A stretch of 64,000 nt of DNA from Clitopilus passeckerianus. Taxonomy: Eukaryota > Basidiomycota > Agaricomycetes > Agaricales > Entolomataceae. Every line of letters starts with the position of its first letter. Position 1 is the stretch's first letter. The notes beneath the pieces were generated by a model. It saw only the letters and a program-made list of their open reading frames with translations. It was not told the origin of the DNA and made no database searches. The DNA is taken from NCBI GenBank assembly GCA_944990035.1, contig CALYLX010000060.1, positions 1 through 64,000 on the forward strand, given 5' to 3'. This document shows, one piece after another, positions 22,101 to 34,487 of the stretch. A program made the position numbers and the translations under genes.

Positions 22101-24150
22101 CTTGCTGAAGTTCGCCTAATTTCGTGGAGGCCAGTTCTGACATGGGCGGTAATGCTATCGATGAATGGTTAGTACTTGGCGTGGCACGGCAGTCGAGACC
22201 GGTACCTTGAGTCTGTATTGCCAATGGTGTGGCGTCTGTGACAAGTGGCTTTGAACGTCGGGTAACGGAAACCGAGTCTTCAATGTCGTTAGCACCGACA
22301 TAACGCTCGACAGATCAGGAAGCTATTCACCATCCTTGCACACCACCTCATAATAAGTATGTAAACGTCTAATAAGCTCGTCCGCGGCTGGAACCAAGCG
22401 TTCACCCTATAATATCCAAATCAGTTCTGATAATTCCGATAAAGGAGTCGCACATATCTACCTCATTAACCAACGTCATCCAGACATTATCATGAGTGAT
22501 GGCCACCTTCGCATCCGTGTTCTATTCATTGAACATCGTCTTTAGGTTTTATGTAGTACTTTATTAGGTGGAACTTACGTTGTCAAGAAGGTATGCATTG
22601 ATGATATCCGAGGGATGGAATCGCTATAGAGGATAGGTCAGAAAAGGATTAGAGGCGGTCAATATCGTGATCATACCTCCCCATAGGTGGAGAAGTTTCG
22701 AATAAGGGTAGCATCAATACCCTCATACCCCTCGCTTGCGGGCTTTCCAAGGCTCCATCCACTCCGTGAAGTGGCATCAGATGCAGCCCGTTCATGTCTC
22801 GTGCTTCCTTTCCCGGTCGGAGATAGGCGGCCCAAGCTGAGCATTGAGGACCTCCCAAAGTTCCCAAACGGTATAAATTTGCTTCTGGCAAGAACTGAGG
22901 CAGGCTTGACCGTGGATACATCCGTTACAGTGACTTTGCTGATCAACGCAGCTAGGCATTCTCTCGAACCCGAATCTGGAATCCACGCAAGAAGACGCAT
23001 TGGTTGGTAGGGCCGGTTGGCGCATGTCTCGGGGTGGTCTTGGTGGAGGCAAAGATGGTTTGTTCCCAGAAGTATGAACGAGATGCTTCTGTCGGGGAAA
23101 CAGGTGGTCGGGTGTTGGCAATCTTGAAACGTAAATCGAAGCTACGAGCCATCGCAGCGTTGGAGAATGAAGCGTTTCCCCAGAGGGAGGTCTTGTCGCA
23201 ACCAGTTATGATATAGAGTGACCCGTTGGGTGCCTCCCAACCACGGATTTTGTTCATGTATTGGTACCAGCTGAGAGAATTCTTCATGGCGTATGCAGCG
23301 AGTGCGTTCATGTTTCTGAGATCCTGGCGAACGGCGCCTTTGGGCAGTGTCAGAATGGCACCGTTGCTGGCAGTACAGGTAAAAATGTAGGCTGCGCAGG
23401 TGTCGTCGCTGGAAAAGTCATGAGATAGTTAAGATTCTTCGATATTGAAGGACTTACGAGAAGACTTTCTGGTTTTGGATATAGTGGCTCGAAACACAAG
23501 TATTCTCATCCCAAGCAGGCTCGTTCACCCGTATGTCTCTTGCTCCGAAGCGAAGTGGCACAAAGTCGTCTGGAACGTATCCGCCGTTGATAGGGTCGTC
23601 GGATGGTAGGAGTACGTTGAAAAGGAAGTCGAAAGCGCCGTCAGGGGTGATGATACCGACATCGCCAATACTGATACCAATCTGAGTGTATTGGGGAGGC
23701 AAATCATTCGGAGGTTGGGGTATCCAAAGAGGATATCCATGCTTCTTTGGGAGGAGATACTTCGCGTATACTTGGCTCTCGTGAAGAGGTGATTGTACAG
23801 TGGAGGTTCGTATTAGAGTATTCTAGGTGTCTATGAGAAAAGGCATGCTGAGGCATATGTTGACGAAGACTCACGTTTGGGCCTAAAGGGTTACTTCTTG
23901 GGGGCTCCACAGATTGCTGGGACTAGGACGCATGACGCATGAGACATGCAAGTGGGCAGCAGGTCATACTCACGGAAGACGGGCCAACTGGCGAAGTGAA
24001 AGTTAGTGAATCCCAGACAGAATTAACCCGGTAATTGGCTTACCGGGAGGTGGACTGGCAGATCCATTATGAATAGTGATCAGATTTGCGCCAGCACTCG
24101 TTATCGTGCCGCCCAATATTTCGACTCCAGACGCTTGGCCGAGGACCGAC
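19139..24150 (-). CDS. 'DVGIITPDG/TGCDK' family protein fused to about 20 ankyrin repeats, copy B
   Basis: The N-terminal part parallels copy A: leader exon SVLGQASGVEILGGTITSAG, then VYAKYLLPKKHGYPLWIPQP, ISIGDVGIITPDGAFDFLFN, GSLYIITGCDKTSLWGNASF, QCVFLRGFQIRVREN, and the second module (SDIINAYLLDN, DAKVAITHDNVWMTLVNE, GERLVPAADELIRRLHTYYE). A linker with WQPDP twice leads into one 2.8 kb exon (19139 to about 22010) carrying about 20 ankyrin repeats, most matching RTPLSYAAExGH. The C-terminus has a basic, possibly coiled segment and no membrane helix. Ankyrin arrays bind proteins, so a sensor or scaffold is plausible, but the N-terminal domain has no known activity. The start codon is uncertain; a candidate ATG at 24282 (MLLSPRSAPTSLPQ) does not splice in phase by my reading. 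Confidence 0.75.
19450..21650 (-). repeat. Ankyrin-repeat coding array, about 20 units
   Basis: The units are about 33-34 codons long with the consensus GRTPLSYAAENGHxxVVxxLLxxxADVN. Most units keep the TPLxxA turn and the GH of the second helix. Two longer insertions occur, around TVTTSPRLSS and around TRSRKVDSTLSG, dividing the array into blocks of roughly 6, 7 and 7 units. The whole array is in one exon with no frame break. Confidence 0.9.
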
Positions 24151-24850
24151 CTGCACGAAAGATGTTGAGTATGAAGCGCCGATCAATAACAGAAATTTCA
24201 TTTACACGGGAGATGGTGACAAAGGAGATGGCGCTGGGGATTGAGGCAATGACGTTGGAGCGCTTCGGGGACTCAGCAGCATGCCTCAAACAGGGCCGTC
24301 AGAAGGATTCTAAAAATCCCTCGTTTCGTAGGTGATTCGACCTGACGAAGATGACTTTGCGAATTATCCGGCAATGTCCGCCAACACATTCGTGTTATGC
24401 CAGGTAGGCTGCTGTACCAGCCACGCAAATTGGGGTCGAAGTTCCTGATTAGCGCTGTGCCTTACTGAATACCATCTGCAATGTGTTGATCAAGAACAAC
24501 ACGTGGGGCTTTGTGGGCGTCCTTTATGACAATCAGACCCCGGAAACTGATAATGAGGGCTAAGTATGGTTCAGCTAAATCGCACAGTCTTGGCCGAGAT
24601 GCTGTTGTGCCAGTGAGAACGAGGGGAGGGAGCCATCCTCGTTGCCTTGAAAAAAGTTGAGCACAAGGCAAGTTATTGTGGCGGTGTACATAGATTTCGC
24701 ACACACTCATCCGAATCACGTGGTCTCAAACCGGCTTTCCTGCATCCAGACCCGGTCGTGGCCTAGCCAGCTTTCCACTTCTCAAACTGCCATCCATCGA
24801 CTACTACCAGGCTTTTTGGCAGGAAAACGCCATATATAAGAGCTTTCAGG
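24151..24850. other. Divergent intergenic region between copy B and the PEX8-like gene
   Basis: The region contains the unresolved 5' end of copy B (to about 24290) and the promoter of the plus-strand PEX8-like gene. A CCATATATAAG sequence at 24830-24840, just upstream of ATG 24851, resembles a TATA box. Nothing else is seen. Confidence 0.4.
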
Positions 24851-27772
24851 ATGTCTACAGCTTTACTGCTGAACCACTTACATACTGCAGACCCCACAGT
24901 CGCACCAACGACATTATTTGCAGCACTTGCACACCATTTGGCCCATGATCGCCCCACACCAGTTTCGCTGGCCGCTTCTGCTATTTCTGCACCTTACTTC
25001 CTGAAGTACCCGCCGTTGCATGAAAGAATTCAAGGCCTGGTAACTTCATTCCAGCATGCTGTTATTCTCAAGCACGAAGCCTTGATAAAAACACGTGAAG
25101 GCTCCTCAACGTTCACTCGTACGCTGTTCTCTCCAAGTGTTTCCAACGACTTGCAAGAGTGGGTCAAGCGGGCTCACCAGGGCCTACGTGGTGGAAGGCC
25201 GCTATTCAGGCTTGCCGCCTGTACTGGTCTTCTACTTGGGGTGAAGCAGGTTGGAGGGCTTCAAGGAAGAAGCAAAGTGAAAGTTGAAGACGATACAGCC
25301 ATAGCTTTGGCAGAAGTATTGGATGATTATACTGTCGAGACGGGCGACTGGGAAAGAGAGTTTGGCTCTCACGTTGACGGTATGTGGCCACGCAAGGAGT
25401 TGTTGCAGCGAACTGATGATCCTGTAGAAACGTCCTTGTCCTTGACTTTGATTATGGCCTCCCAATCCCTGCCGCTTCTTCCCACGACCAAGCTGGATGC
25501 TTTACCGCTGTCCTTATTGGCACCTTTGCTTGCGTCATCCATATGTACTGGGTTCGGCCAGGGCACGTTCCTGGATATGAATTCAAAAAAGGTTAGTAAA
25601 TATCCTCAAGAGTCGATGATCACTCATAGATGTCATAGAAGTCGATCACCCAGGAACACTTGACCAGTATCTCAGCGTCTCCCACCATGGCAAACATGTC
25701 GAGCTTGTCGAAGCTATTGGCCCTCGTCCTCGGGCACCTGATCACGTCAGCTAAAGACGGACTAGAGGTTGCCAAAGACGTCTTGTCCAAGTTGGACAGC
25801 GTAGCAACGACGATCGAGCGCGGTTGGTTGAATAGCCCTCTATCATCGGCACCGAAACGGGAGGAACTCGGTATGCACAACCCTTCCACCCTTGTGACGG
25901 AATCTCAATGGATTAATACCAGCAGAGGCCGAAGAATCCGCGCGAATGACTTGGAATCTATTGAAAACATATCTATTTGCAACCGTAATGATACTCGATG
26001 GAGTCCTTGTCAATGTGGTGTATCGGCACCCCCACGACCTACTCATTCGTCAGCCACTAACAACGCCACACACCCTTTCTCAATTATCTTTGCAAATGCT
26101 TTCCCACCTCTCATTTGTAGTTTCTCAATTTGGAGGGGTTACCGCTTCGTACTCTGAGGATGGGCCATCATTCGTCGAGCTTCACAAGGTCTTTTACCTG
26201 GCACTCGACGTGCTCAACTCTGCTCAATCCCAAGAGATGTGCGAAGGGTTCGTTCAAGATGTGCTCGCTGACCTGAGGAACGCACCTCGTAAGTCACCGA
26301 CATCGTTCTTTTGACATCTTCTGATGAGATGTACAGATCGGGTTCGCCCTGAGAAGACAGCGTTTGTTTTTGCTTGTATCGAGCAATGCGTACCCCGACT
26401 AGGGATCCGATGTTTAGAGGAGCAGGTTTTGCCAACATGCGTTCCGTGAGTTTAATCTTGCTTCTTTCTTTGTTTGCATGGTCAGGTCCAACACGAGGTG
26501 ATGGGAGGGCAGACCCCTGCACCTCTTAAGTGCGATCTCCATTTTTCATGATGACATACCTTCGTGTTAGAGCGGCTCATTCATCATATGAGGCCCCATC
26601 TGCAAGATGCCGGTCGGTGAATCATTTACCCCCAGAAATTGCCATACAGAACGGCCACAACAAAGTGGTCAAGAGACCGGCATCTTGGAGGTCGTCGATT
26701 TAATTCCCCGATCGCCGGATCTTAGTCACACTGGGCCCTCTCTCTGAGCTTCGGTCATCCCTCATTTGCCTTGCATTCTCCCATTGCTCCGAGAATTGAC
26801 GCCGACTCGATCTTCACGCAGATATCTCTCAGATTCGACTCATCGTGAGATCTACGAGTCAGCCCACTCAGTAGTCCTGACGGTCTTCGCATCCCAGGCG
26901 CAACGCAATGAGTCCGGTCATTTAGAAACCATTGAGTTGCCGGGTGGTGACGGCGACCGACTGGGCAATAAATGCCGGGCGTTGGAAACACCAAATCTGA
27001 ACACCTGCCAGCTCGAAGATCAACACCGGCGTCCATCGGGCATGACTGATTTGATACGTCGAATGGTACCCTTTTATGCGCAATGCTTGATAGATGTGAG
27101 TCTATTTCCATTTACACCGATTTGGGAGACCTTCAGGTCATGCTGTGATTTAGCCCAACACGTTCCCTTTCAGCTTCAGATGCCGTGATAATCATCTCAT
27201 ACATTGTTAACTGATATGTCTTCTCTGATTTCTAGAATTCGAAAGAGGGTATGCTTAGTACAGCGCAGCTGCGGCTGGCATACGCCGCCCTTGTCAAAGG
27301 GGCTTGTTCCAGCGCAAACACATCTCCAAAGGTCGATGGATCGCTTGGCTGGTACTGCGTCAGCCTTCTCGTCGACTCTATCAATTCGCTTTCCACCCAG
27401 GGCCTGAGTGTCGGTCATGAACATGAGGCACGCCGGCATCGACTATGTTTGACCCTGGTTTCCACTGTCCCCTCATTGCCCTTGCTCTACCTCGTCCCAG
27501 CATTGGAGCAGGTTCGCCAGATCCTGGTGGTAAATGAGCCCACCGGTGCCATCCAACCTACAAGCGACCCGGTAAACCACAAGGAGCTCGTGGCAGCTCT
27601 GTTCCGCGCTATCCAGGAAGGCGTTGGGGATATCCAAAAACCGGTTGCTCTGCGCTGGTGGTATGTTAATCGGGAGAATTTCGGCTTGGCCAGAGAAATG
27701 TCTGTGGAGAAGGGGATGCAGAAGGAAGAGCCTACCCTTCAACCTGATCCGCATGTATTGAGTCGTCTGTAA
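24851..27772 (+). CDS. PEX8: PEX8-like peroxin ending in a PTS1 (SRL)
   Basis: PEX8 is a fungal intraperoxisomal peroxin that links the docking and RING complexes of the import machinery. The frame starts MSTALLLNHLHTADPTVAP and continues TLFSPSVSNDLQEWVKRAHQ, ICTGFGQGTFLDM. Later exons read MTWNLLKTYLFATVMILDGV, HREIYESAHSVVLTVFASQA, MVPFYAQCLID, LSTAQLRLAYAALVK and LRWWYVNRENFGLA. The protein ends HVLSRL, and SRL is a classical peroxisomal matrix signal, as found on fungal PEX8. It is helical throughout with no catalytic motif. Joins near 25590-25680 and 26510-26760 are unclear: the first does not keep phase by my reading and the second contains poorly coding DNA, so a break or missed exons are possible. 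The name rests on remembered similarity plus the signal. The ligases downstream also carry such tails. Confidence 0.55.
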
Positions 27773-28335
27773 CCGATATCATTCTGCACATATCTATGGA
27801 GGTAGATGCCGGAAGCCTGACAGTCTTTGACAGTGTTTTTTGTGTGACTCAATAAACTCGACTCAATGAATACCTTTTTAGCGAGGTTACCGGACACGTT
27901 GATCATAAGCGATCGGATTTGGTGTTTGGCAGAAAGTCACCGGATCGGTCTCCTAATTGACCTCCGCCATAGATAGACTCGATAAAAACATTTGAGGCCG
28001 GTCTTCATCCGTCATAGGGTCCTGAAACCGGTCGAAGAGCGGGTGTGGGCACGCGCCACATACGTTGCTTTCAATACTGGCAATGATACAATTAGAGCCC
28101 AGACGGTCATTTACGCGGCCCAATCGGAATCTGAACCGCGAGGCTGATGGAGACCTCAGTATTCACACATTTTGGAAAAAAGGAACTGTCAATCAATTTT
28201 GCCTCCAAGTCCGCAGATACCGTATGTCCAGTTTGGAGGCTTACGATACCTCCCACGAGCGCCCACACGATATAAAGCCAGTGAGATGTCGAATTCCGCA
28301 AGGCCAAAGGCACCCCTTTCAGGATCTAGCACACG
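27773..28335. other. Intergenic stretch before the CoA-ligase cluster
   Basis: This 563-base gap separates the PEX8-like stop from the start of the first ligase. AATAAA near 27850 could serve as a poly(A) signal for the upstream gene. No gene is seen. Confidence 0.35.
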
Positions 28336-31137
28336 ATGCGACTCACCACCACCCCAATCGCTCTGCCTCACATTCCAGATGATATAACTCTCGCCGAGTT
28401 CATGCTCACCCATCGACATCCTCTTCGAGCCTCTCGAGGTCGAACTCCATGCCTCATCGATGCCCGAACCAAACGCCAAGTCAGCCTAGAAGAAGTTTGT
28501 CTGATTGTTCTCAGCAGTAGCGCCTCGACTCACGTAACCCAACAGCTTCGACAGAACACGAGCGCGGTTGCGAGTATATTTCAGAATAGACTTGCGATAG
28601 GTATGAAACTTTTCTTTGTGGCAATGGAGCTCACGATGACGGAGTTTCTTCCATCTTTCCTAGGAAATGGCGATGTTGGTAAGTGGACAACAATAACTCG
28701 TCGGGGCAGCGACCCTCAATTGCTATTTTGTAGTCATGATCTACAGCCCAAACCATATCGGTGAGGCAGAACCTCCAGGAATCTTGCTCTCGCGTGCTCA
28801 CCACTTTTTATAGACTTTCCGATCGCTGCATGGGCAGTTCTGAGCATAGGTGGAATCGTTAGGTGCGGAATTCTCCCTCGACCAGCCAAAAAGGAATAAG
28901 CCTGAAATATAACCCTTAGCTGTTCGAACCCTACTTTCTCGCCAAGCGAGTTAGGATATCAGCTAAAGGCTTCTAAGTCTACCTGCCTGATCGCACACTC
29001 TATTAACATTGCAACTGCTATTTCCGCTGCCCGTTCGGCAGGTATCTCCCTGATCGGGTGTTTATGATGGATAAGGCTTGCTCTTCGGCTGGGATGAACT
29101 TCCCTGGCATTTCTGATTTAGTTCAAGCTGGTCTCAGGGAGAGGGCTCCATTCAACCCCGAAAATTCTCCAAGGGTGAAGGCAAAGTCACTACTGCGTTC
29201 CTGTCATGGTCGTCAGGAACTACTGGTCGACCCAAAGTACGCTTCTGAATCTTCTTTTGTCTCCGCTTCCCTGATCGACATTACGTCGGAAGGCCGTCTG
29301 CATTTCCCACTACGGTTTCATAGCGAATGTCCTTCAAATGGTGGTCCATAACCAGGTGGAGGCCACTTCTCCCTCTCGCATTGCCCGTGGGTATCGGTCA
29401 GGGGATGTGGCTACAGGAGGTGAGTCTTCCCCTATGGTTGTTGAACGAGATGGCTAAATGATCTAACATCCCTCCCAGTACTACCCTGGTTCCGTACGTT
29501 CGTCCTTTATTCTGTCTCATTTTGGAACTCACGTTAGCCTTCAGATGTGGCGGGACTGGTTATCAATGTGAGTGGACAGCCCTGGTCGGGAGCCACAAGT
29601 CTAATCCCCACCCGCAGCTTCATTTCGTCCTCTTCTCCGGGGTGAGCTGCTCCTTATCCGAGGAAATCGTCAGTTCCTGACCGTCGAAAAGATGTCGATC
29701 GTCGTATTTGAAAGGTACAAACTCATGGACATGCTCGAGGCTGTTGCTTGCCACCGGATAACCCATCTCGTGTACGTTTAACCGCCCTTTCATGAGCCAA
29801 TCAAGCTGATGAAGGGTTTAGACTTGTTCCACCCCAAGCGATCGACCTCTGTAAGGCAAGTGAAGTGTCGCCCTCTCACATCTCTTCGGTCGAATGATCT
29901 CTACTCTTGTAGCATCCGGCTGTAGCTGGTCACGATCTCACAGGTATCAAATATATCATGATCGGTTAGTGCGTCTATTCTACGCGACCTGATAGATTCT
30001 TACTATGGAGGGCTCCATAGGAGCTGCCCCCGTCCCTCGAGAAGTCCAGAGTCAGCTATGCGACCTTTTCCCTCATGCCCAGATCGGTCAAGCATACGGT
30101 TTGTAATTTGTGACGTCTTTCGAAATCATCTGAATCGTTTTTCATAGGACTTACGGAAATGACGACAGTCTTGTCGATGATTGCGGCGCGACAACCACGA
30201 GGACCGATTGGCAGTGCGTTCTATCTGCGGTCTTATCCACCTCGATACTGACTCGTTCACAGGTGGCGGTCAACTTCTCCCAGGGGTGGAGGCTCGGGTG
30301 GTACGACCAGATGGATCTTTCGCTGGTCCTGGCGAACCGGGTGAACTTGTGGTCAGGGGCCCAGCCGCTGCTCTCGGCTATTTGAACGACGAGAAGGCGT
30401 AAGCAATCTCAACACCATATTCGTTACACTGGATCTGATCAAGTCTTTTCTAGTACACGAGAAACATTCGTAAATGGGTGAGATGGGGATAATTTTGTCG
30501 TCATAAACGTTTCTGATCAAGTCGTCAGCTGGGTACACACAGGAGATCAAGTCATTTTGGGGGACGATAAAGAAATCTACGTTATCGACCGTTTGAAGGC
30601 TTGTCTCTGATTCTCCCATGCCTTGCCATAGATCTGACTCCTATCATTATCGTTCAGGAGCTGATCAAGGTCAAGGGCTTTCAGGTTCCCCCTGCAGAGC
30701 TCGAGGGCTGCCTACTCGATCACCCAGAAGTTGCCGACTGCTGCGTGGTTGGGATGCCAGACATCTACTCTGGAGAACTTCCCTTGGCCTACGTCGTCTT
30801 GACATCAGACGCACGCCGAAGAGTGCAACGTACTGAGGCGGCTTACGATATCAAGAGCAGTATTATGAAGGTCAGTTTATAATCTGAGCTTAGGAATTAA
30901 ATTCGTGCTGAATGCGGATTATTATAGCACGTCGCTGACCAAAAGGCCTCGTACAAGCATCTAAAAGGCGGCGTATTCTTCGTCGATGAGATCCCCGTCC
31001 GTGTTTTATTCTCGACGGTTCCAACTAAAATGCTGACAGTAGTTCATTTTTCCTAGAAAAACGGTAGTGGGAAGCTACTTCGGCGGGTGCTACGTGAACA
31101 AGCAAAGGAAATAGCAAAACAGCGACCGAGACTATGA
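28336..31137 (+). CDS. AMP-forming CoA ligase (4CL-like), copy 1, with two apparent one-base losses
   Basis: Enzymes of this ANL superfamily adenylate a carboxylic acid and transfer it to CoA. Visible motifs: [12 protein letters not shown] at the start, P-loop [12 protein letters not shown] near 29205-29240, IGQAYG-LTE (A5), [55 protein letters not shown] and [12 protein letters not shown] with the catalytic Lys. About 15 short introns are needed, as in copies 2 and 3. Two frame slips were found: near 29053 (before RVFMMDK, consistent with one missing C in TCCC) and near 29175 (before EGKVTTAFL, one missing G in AGGG). The protein ends KQRPRL; PRL is at best a weak PTS1. It is either a young pseudogene or a locus with sequence errors. 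Confidence 0.75.
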
Positions 31138-31519
31138 CCAATCCTCGGTCATAACTCCACGAGCGTCGCCCGACCCCTCTCGTTCGTGGGATGGTGTCAC
31201 GACGCTATTTATGCTTAGCCCCACGAGGTCAGGCAATGTCAACGTTTGGGCAGACAACCTGATGCCCGAAGAAGGTTGAAGGTCGGCCCATTCATGTATA
31301 GACGGCTTCCGCTCTGGATCATGGCTGGGAGAGGTGTTATGTATGCTATGTCATGCGAGCGCCTAGTTGCATCCCCATTGTGTGGAGCGGGGTACGACGG
31401 CGGAAAGTATAGATTCCCGGTCACGCCTTTCAAGTGTATATATATATCAATGCGAACCGTGTTTCATAGCGTTTACTCACTGCCTGGGCTCTTCCCGATA
31501 ACCGCTGACTCGGACCATT
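31138..31519. other. Promoter region of ligase copy 2
   Basis: This 382-base spacer lies between tandem ligase genes. It contains an AT-rich GTATATATATATCAATG tract at 31435-31451, about 70 bases before the start, which could act as a TATA element. No coding sequence is supported. Confidence 0.4.
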
Positions 31520-34271
31520 ATGATTGTCAGCTCCCCGATTAATCCACCCAACATACCGGATGATCTTACTATCCCTCAATTCATCTTCGATTACAATGAG
31601 GCATCACGCCCTCAGAGAGACCCGTCGACTCCTTGGCTCATAGAAGACGAAACGGGGAGAAAGATTGGAGAAGGAGAGGTGTGTAGTATGGATGTGGCAA
31701 CAAGCTTCTCGTCGGCAGAACTCAGTAGCTTTCTTAGCTCCGTTCAAGAACTACTAGTCTTGCTGCTGGACTAAGGGCTCAGTTCCGGATAGGTAAACAT
31801 CCCTTTGTGCTGGATCGTTCCTCTTGAAACCTCTGATGAATGTTCCCTCATCTAGGTGACGATGATGTTGGTCTGTGGCCCTTGTCTAGCTTGTTTCTCC
31901 GTGGAGCTCAATCATTCACCTCTCACAGTGCTGCTGTTCAGTCGGAACCATATTGGTGCGTAGGGTGTCCCTCCAAGCATGGGAAACGAGTCGAACCATC
32001 TCAACAGACTACCCAATTGTGATCTGGGCCGCAAATTACCTCGGAGCTATCGTTTCGTTCGTCCTCCTACTCTTTCGTTTCCGCTCACCCAACCTTACGG
32101 GTATCATATGGGTCTCTAAATCAGATGCGCGAACCCTGACTTTTCGGCGAACGAGCTTCTATATCAGATAGAAGCATCCAAAGCTTCTGTGCTCATCGTT
32201 GGTGCGGACGTACTTGAGGTCGGCCTTTCGGCTGCATCATTCGCCAAGATCCCGACCACAAGGGTGGTCTCTCTGACCTCTGACGATTCCACAACGGACA
32301 TACTTAGCCTTCAAGATCTCATCGATGTAGGCGCACTGGGTACTGGTGACTTCCCAGAGAGGCGACTGAAGCCTGGGGAAGGCAAAACTAAGGCTGCGCT
32401 GTACATGTTCTCGTCTGGAACTACGGGAAGACCCAAGGTAATCTCGAGTCCTTTGACTTAGGCCCTTAGGCCTAGAGTTCACTGTTAAATGCCCTAACTC
32501 TTTGCCATTTCAAGGCGGTCGCGATATCACATTACGCGTTCATAGCCGATACACTGCTCATTGCTTCTCACAACCGGGTTCGGGAACATTACTGCGATTT
32601 CGAGGAACAGAGATACCGGCCAGGAGATACTGCGATCGCAGGCAAGTTCCTATTTAAATTCACGACGACAATTGTTGACTTATCAACTTTGGTTTAGTCT
32701 TGCCTCTCTTCCGTGAGTATATCAATAGATCGTGATCATGTGAAACTGCCTAAATGTGGCTTCAGATATCTATGGACTTATCTCTACGGTTTATCACAAA
32801 AGTCCTCGTCACCAGGTTTATGATACTTAACCTTGTCTTCAGGTTCACTTCGTTTTGTATAGTGCGGTAAGATTTTATTCAATTACATTGTTGCGGCAGT
32901 ATCCCACACCCGCTCCGCAGATGAGCAGCGTGATCGTCCCCAGGTTCAATTTCGAGAAGATGCTTCAGAGCATCGTACGCCACAAAATTTCTCACCTATT
33001 GTAGGTCCATTTCACCGATATGATCCCGTTTGCTTTGACAATTATGTTAGCTTGGTACCTCCCCAAATTGTGCTTTTGTGCAAGGTTAGCGAACAAAATA
33101 TTTATTGCTCGATACGTCTGACCTTCGCACGTCCAGCACTCAGCCGCCAGGAAATACGACATCCAGAACCATGTCCGAATGATTTGCTTCGGCGCTGCTC
33201 CGCTCTCGCGAGAGATGCACTCTCAATTGCTCGCCCTCTATCCGGATGCTCACATCGGTCAGGGATACGGCATGACGGAGTGTACCAACGTAGTCACAAT
33301 GTGGCCGATCGATGAGAAGCAAGGCGCAGCCGGTTGTCAGTCCATCCGTTTGTATGAGTGGGATAACGGGTACTGATGGGCTTTACTTCCGTGTCTAGGT
33401 GTTGGGACTCTAATTCCTGGGTGTAAAGTGAAGATAGTGAAACTCGATGGCACACTTGCCGGGTTTGACGAATCAGGCGAGCTATACATCAAAACGCCTG
33501 CAATGGCCTTGGGATATGTCGGAAATCCGGAAGCGTACGTCAGCCTAAATCTTGCCGCATAAATATATTGATCGAAAACGCAGGACGAGGGAGACGTTTG
33601 TAGATGGGTATGTGATGTACGCACGCCGATTACTTTATGCTCATCGAGGGGCGTCCTCACAGTTGGGTGAGGTCTGGTGATGAGGGAATGTTTGACCGAA
33701 ATGGTCAGCTTTGGATACTTGACCGTATCAAGGTTCATAGCTCTCATTCCGAGAGCAAACGATAGAGCCACTAATATCAATTTTGGTCACAGGAATTTAT
33801 CAAGGTTAAAGGCTTCCAGGTGGCCCCTGCTGAGCTTGAAGGGTGCATCTTGGAAGTTCCAGACGTCTCTTCCGCTTGCGTGGTTGGGATCCCTGACGAC
33901 TACAGTACGTGGCATCCATTGAGCGCATTCTGTGGTATTCAAACCTTTCACAGGTGGAGAAATCCCGCTGGCATTCGTAGTCCTATCGAGTGATGCCCAG
34001 CGGCAGATTGAGAAGGCTCCTGAACAGGAGGATAAGATCAAACAACGGATAATCAAGGTAGGAGTCAAATATATGCCATCACTTGACATTGGCTCACAGA
34101 ATCTGGTAGCACGTCGCCGAAAACAAGGCCACCATCAAGCACCTTGCGGGAGGGGTGGAAATCGTTTCTCAGATACCCACTTCGGCCAGTGGCAAGATAT
34201 TGAGGAGAGTGCTGAGGGAGCAAGCGAAGCAGAAAATGAAGGAGAATGCGACGATTAGGTCGAAGTTGTGA
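31520..34271 (+). CDS. AMP-forming CoA ligase (4CL-like), copy 2, PTS1 SKL
   Basis: The start is ATG 31520 (MIVSSPINPPNIPDDLTIPQ). The motifs are complete: [73 protein letters not shown] (SGD replaces the usual TGD), [17 protein letters not shown] and SASGKILRRVLRE with the catalytic Lys. All exons joined in frame in my reading with about 14 introns. The C-terminus is ATIRSKL; SKL is the canonical peroxisome-targeting signal, so the enzyme should act in the peroxisomal matrix on an aromatic, medium-chain or other acid not predictable from the sequence. It lies in the same orientation as copies 1 and 3, with shared intron positions, which marks a tandem duplication. Confidence 0.88.
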
Positions 34272-34487
34272 TTATTCCATTATCTATCTCGTTTTCCGCA
34301 CCCCTACTGTATAGGAATTTGTAACATACTGACCTTTGGATGAAATAGTTAGGTAAGCGAAATTGCGGAAAGAGTCCATGGGGCAGCCAAGCTGGCCTCT
34401 TGAGCGACGGGCCACAACATCCTCAGCTAACTTTGATGAGTAAATTATGTATGAGTATGAAGGCTAATATCGCCTGCATATTTTTGG

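Noticed and set aside
28065..28382. Open frame ending just before ligase copy 1
   Set aside because: It overlaps the ATG of copy 1 in another frame, with no motif and poor protein composition.
28920..28935. GTTCGAACCCTAC resembling a tRNA B-box
   Set aside because: It lies within ligase copy 1 coding sequence (SCSNPTF) and no cloverleaf or A-box is evident.
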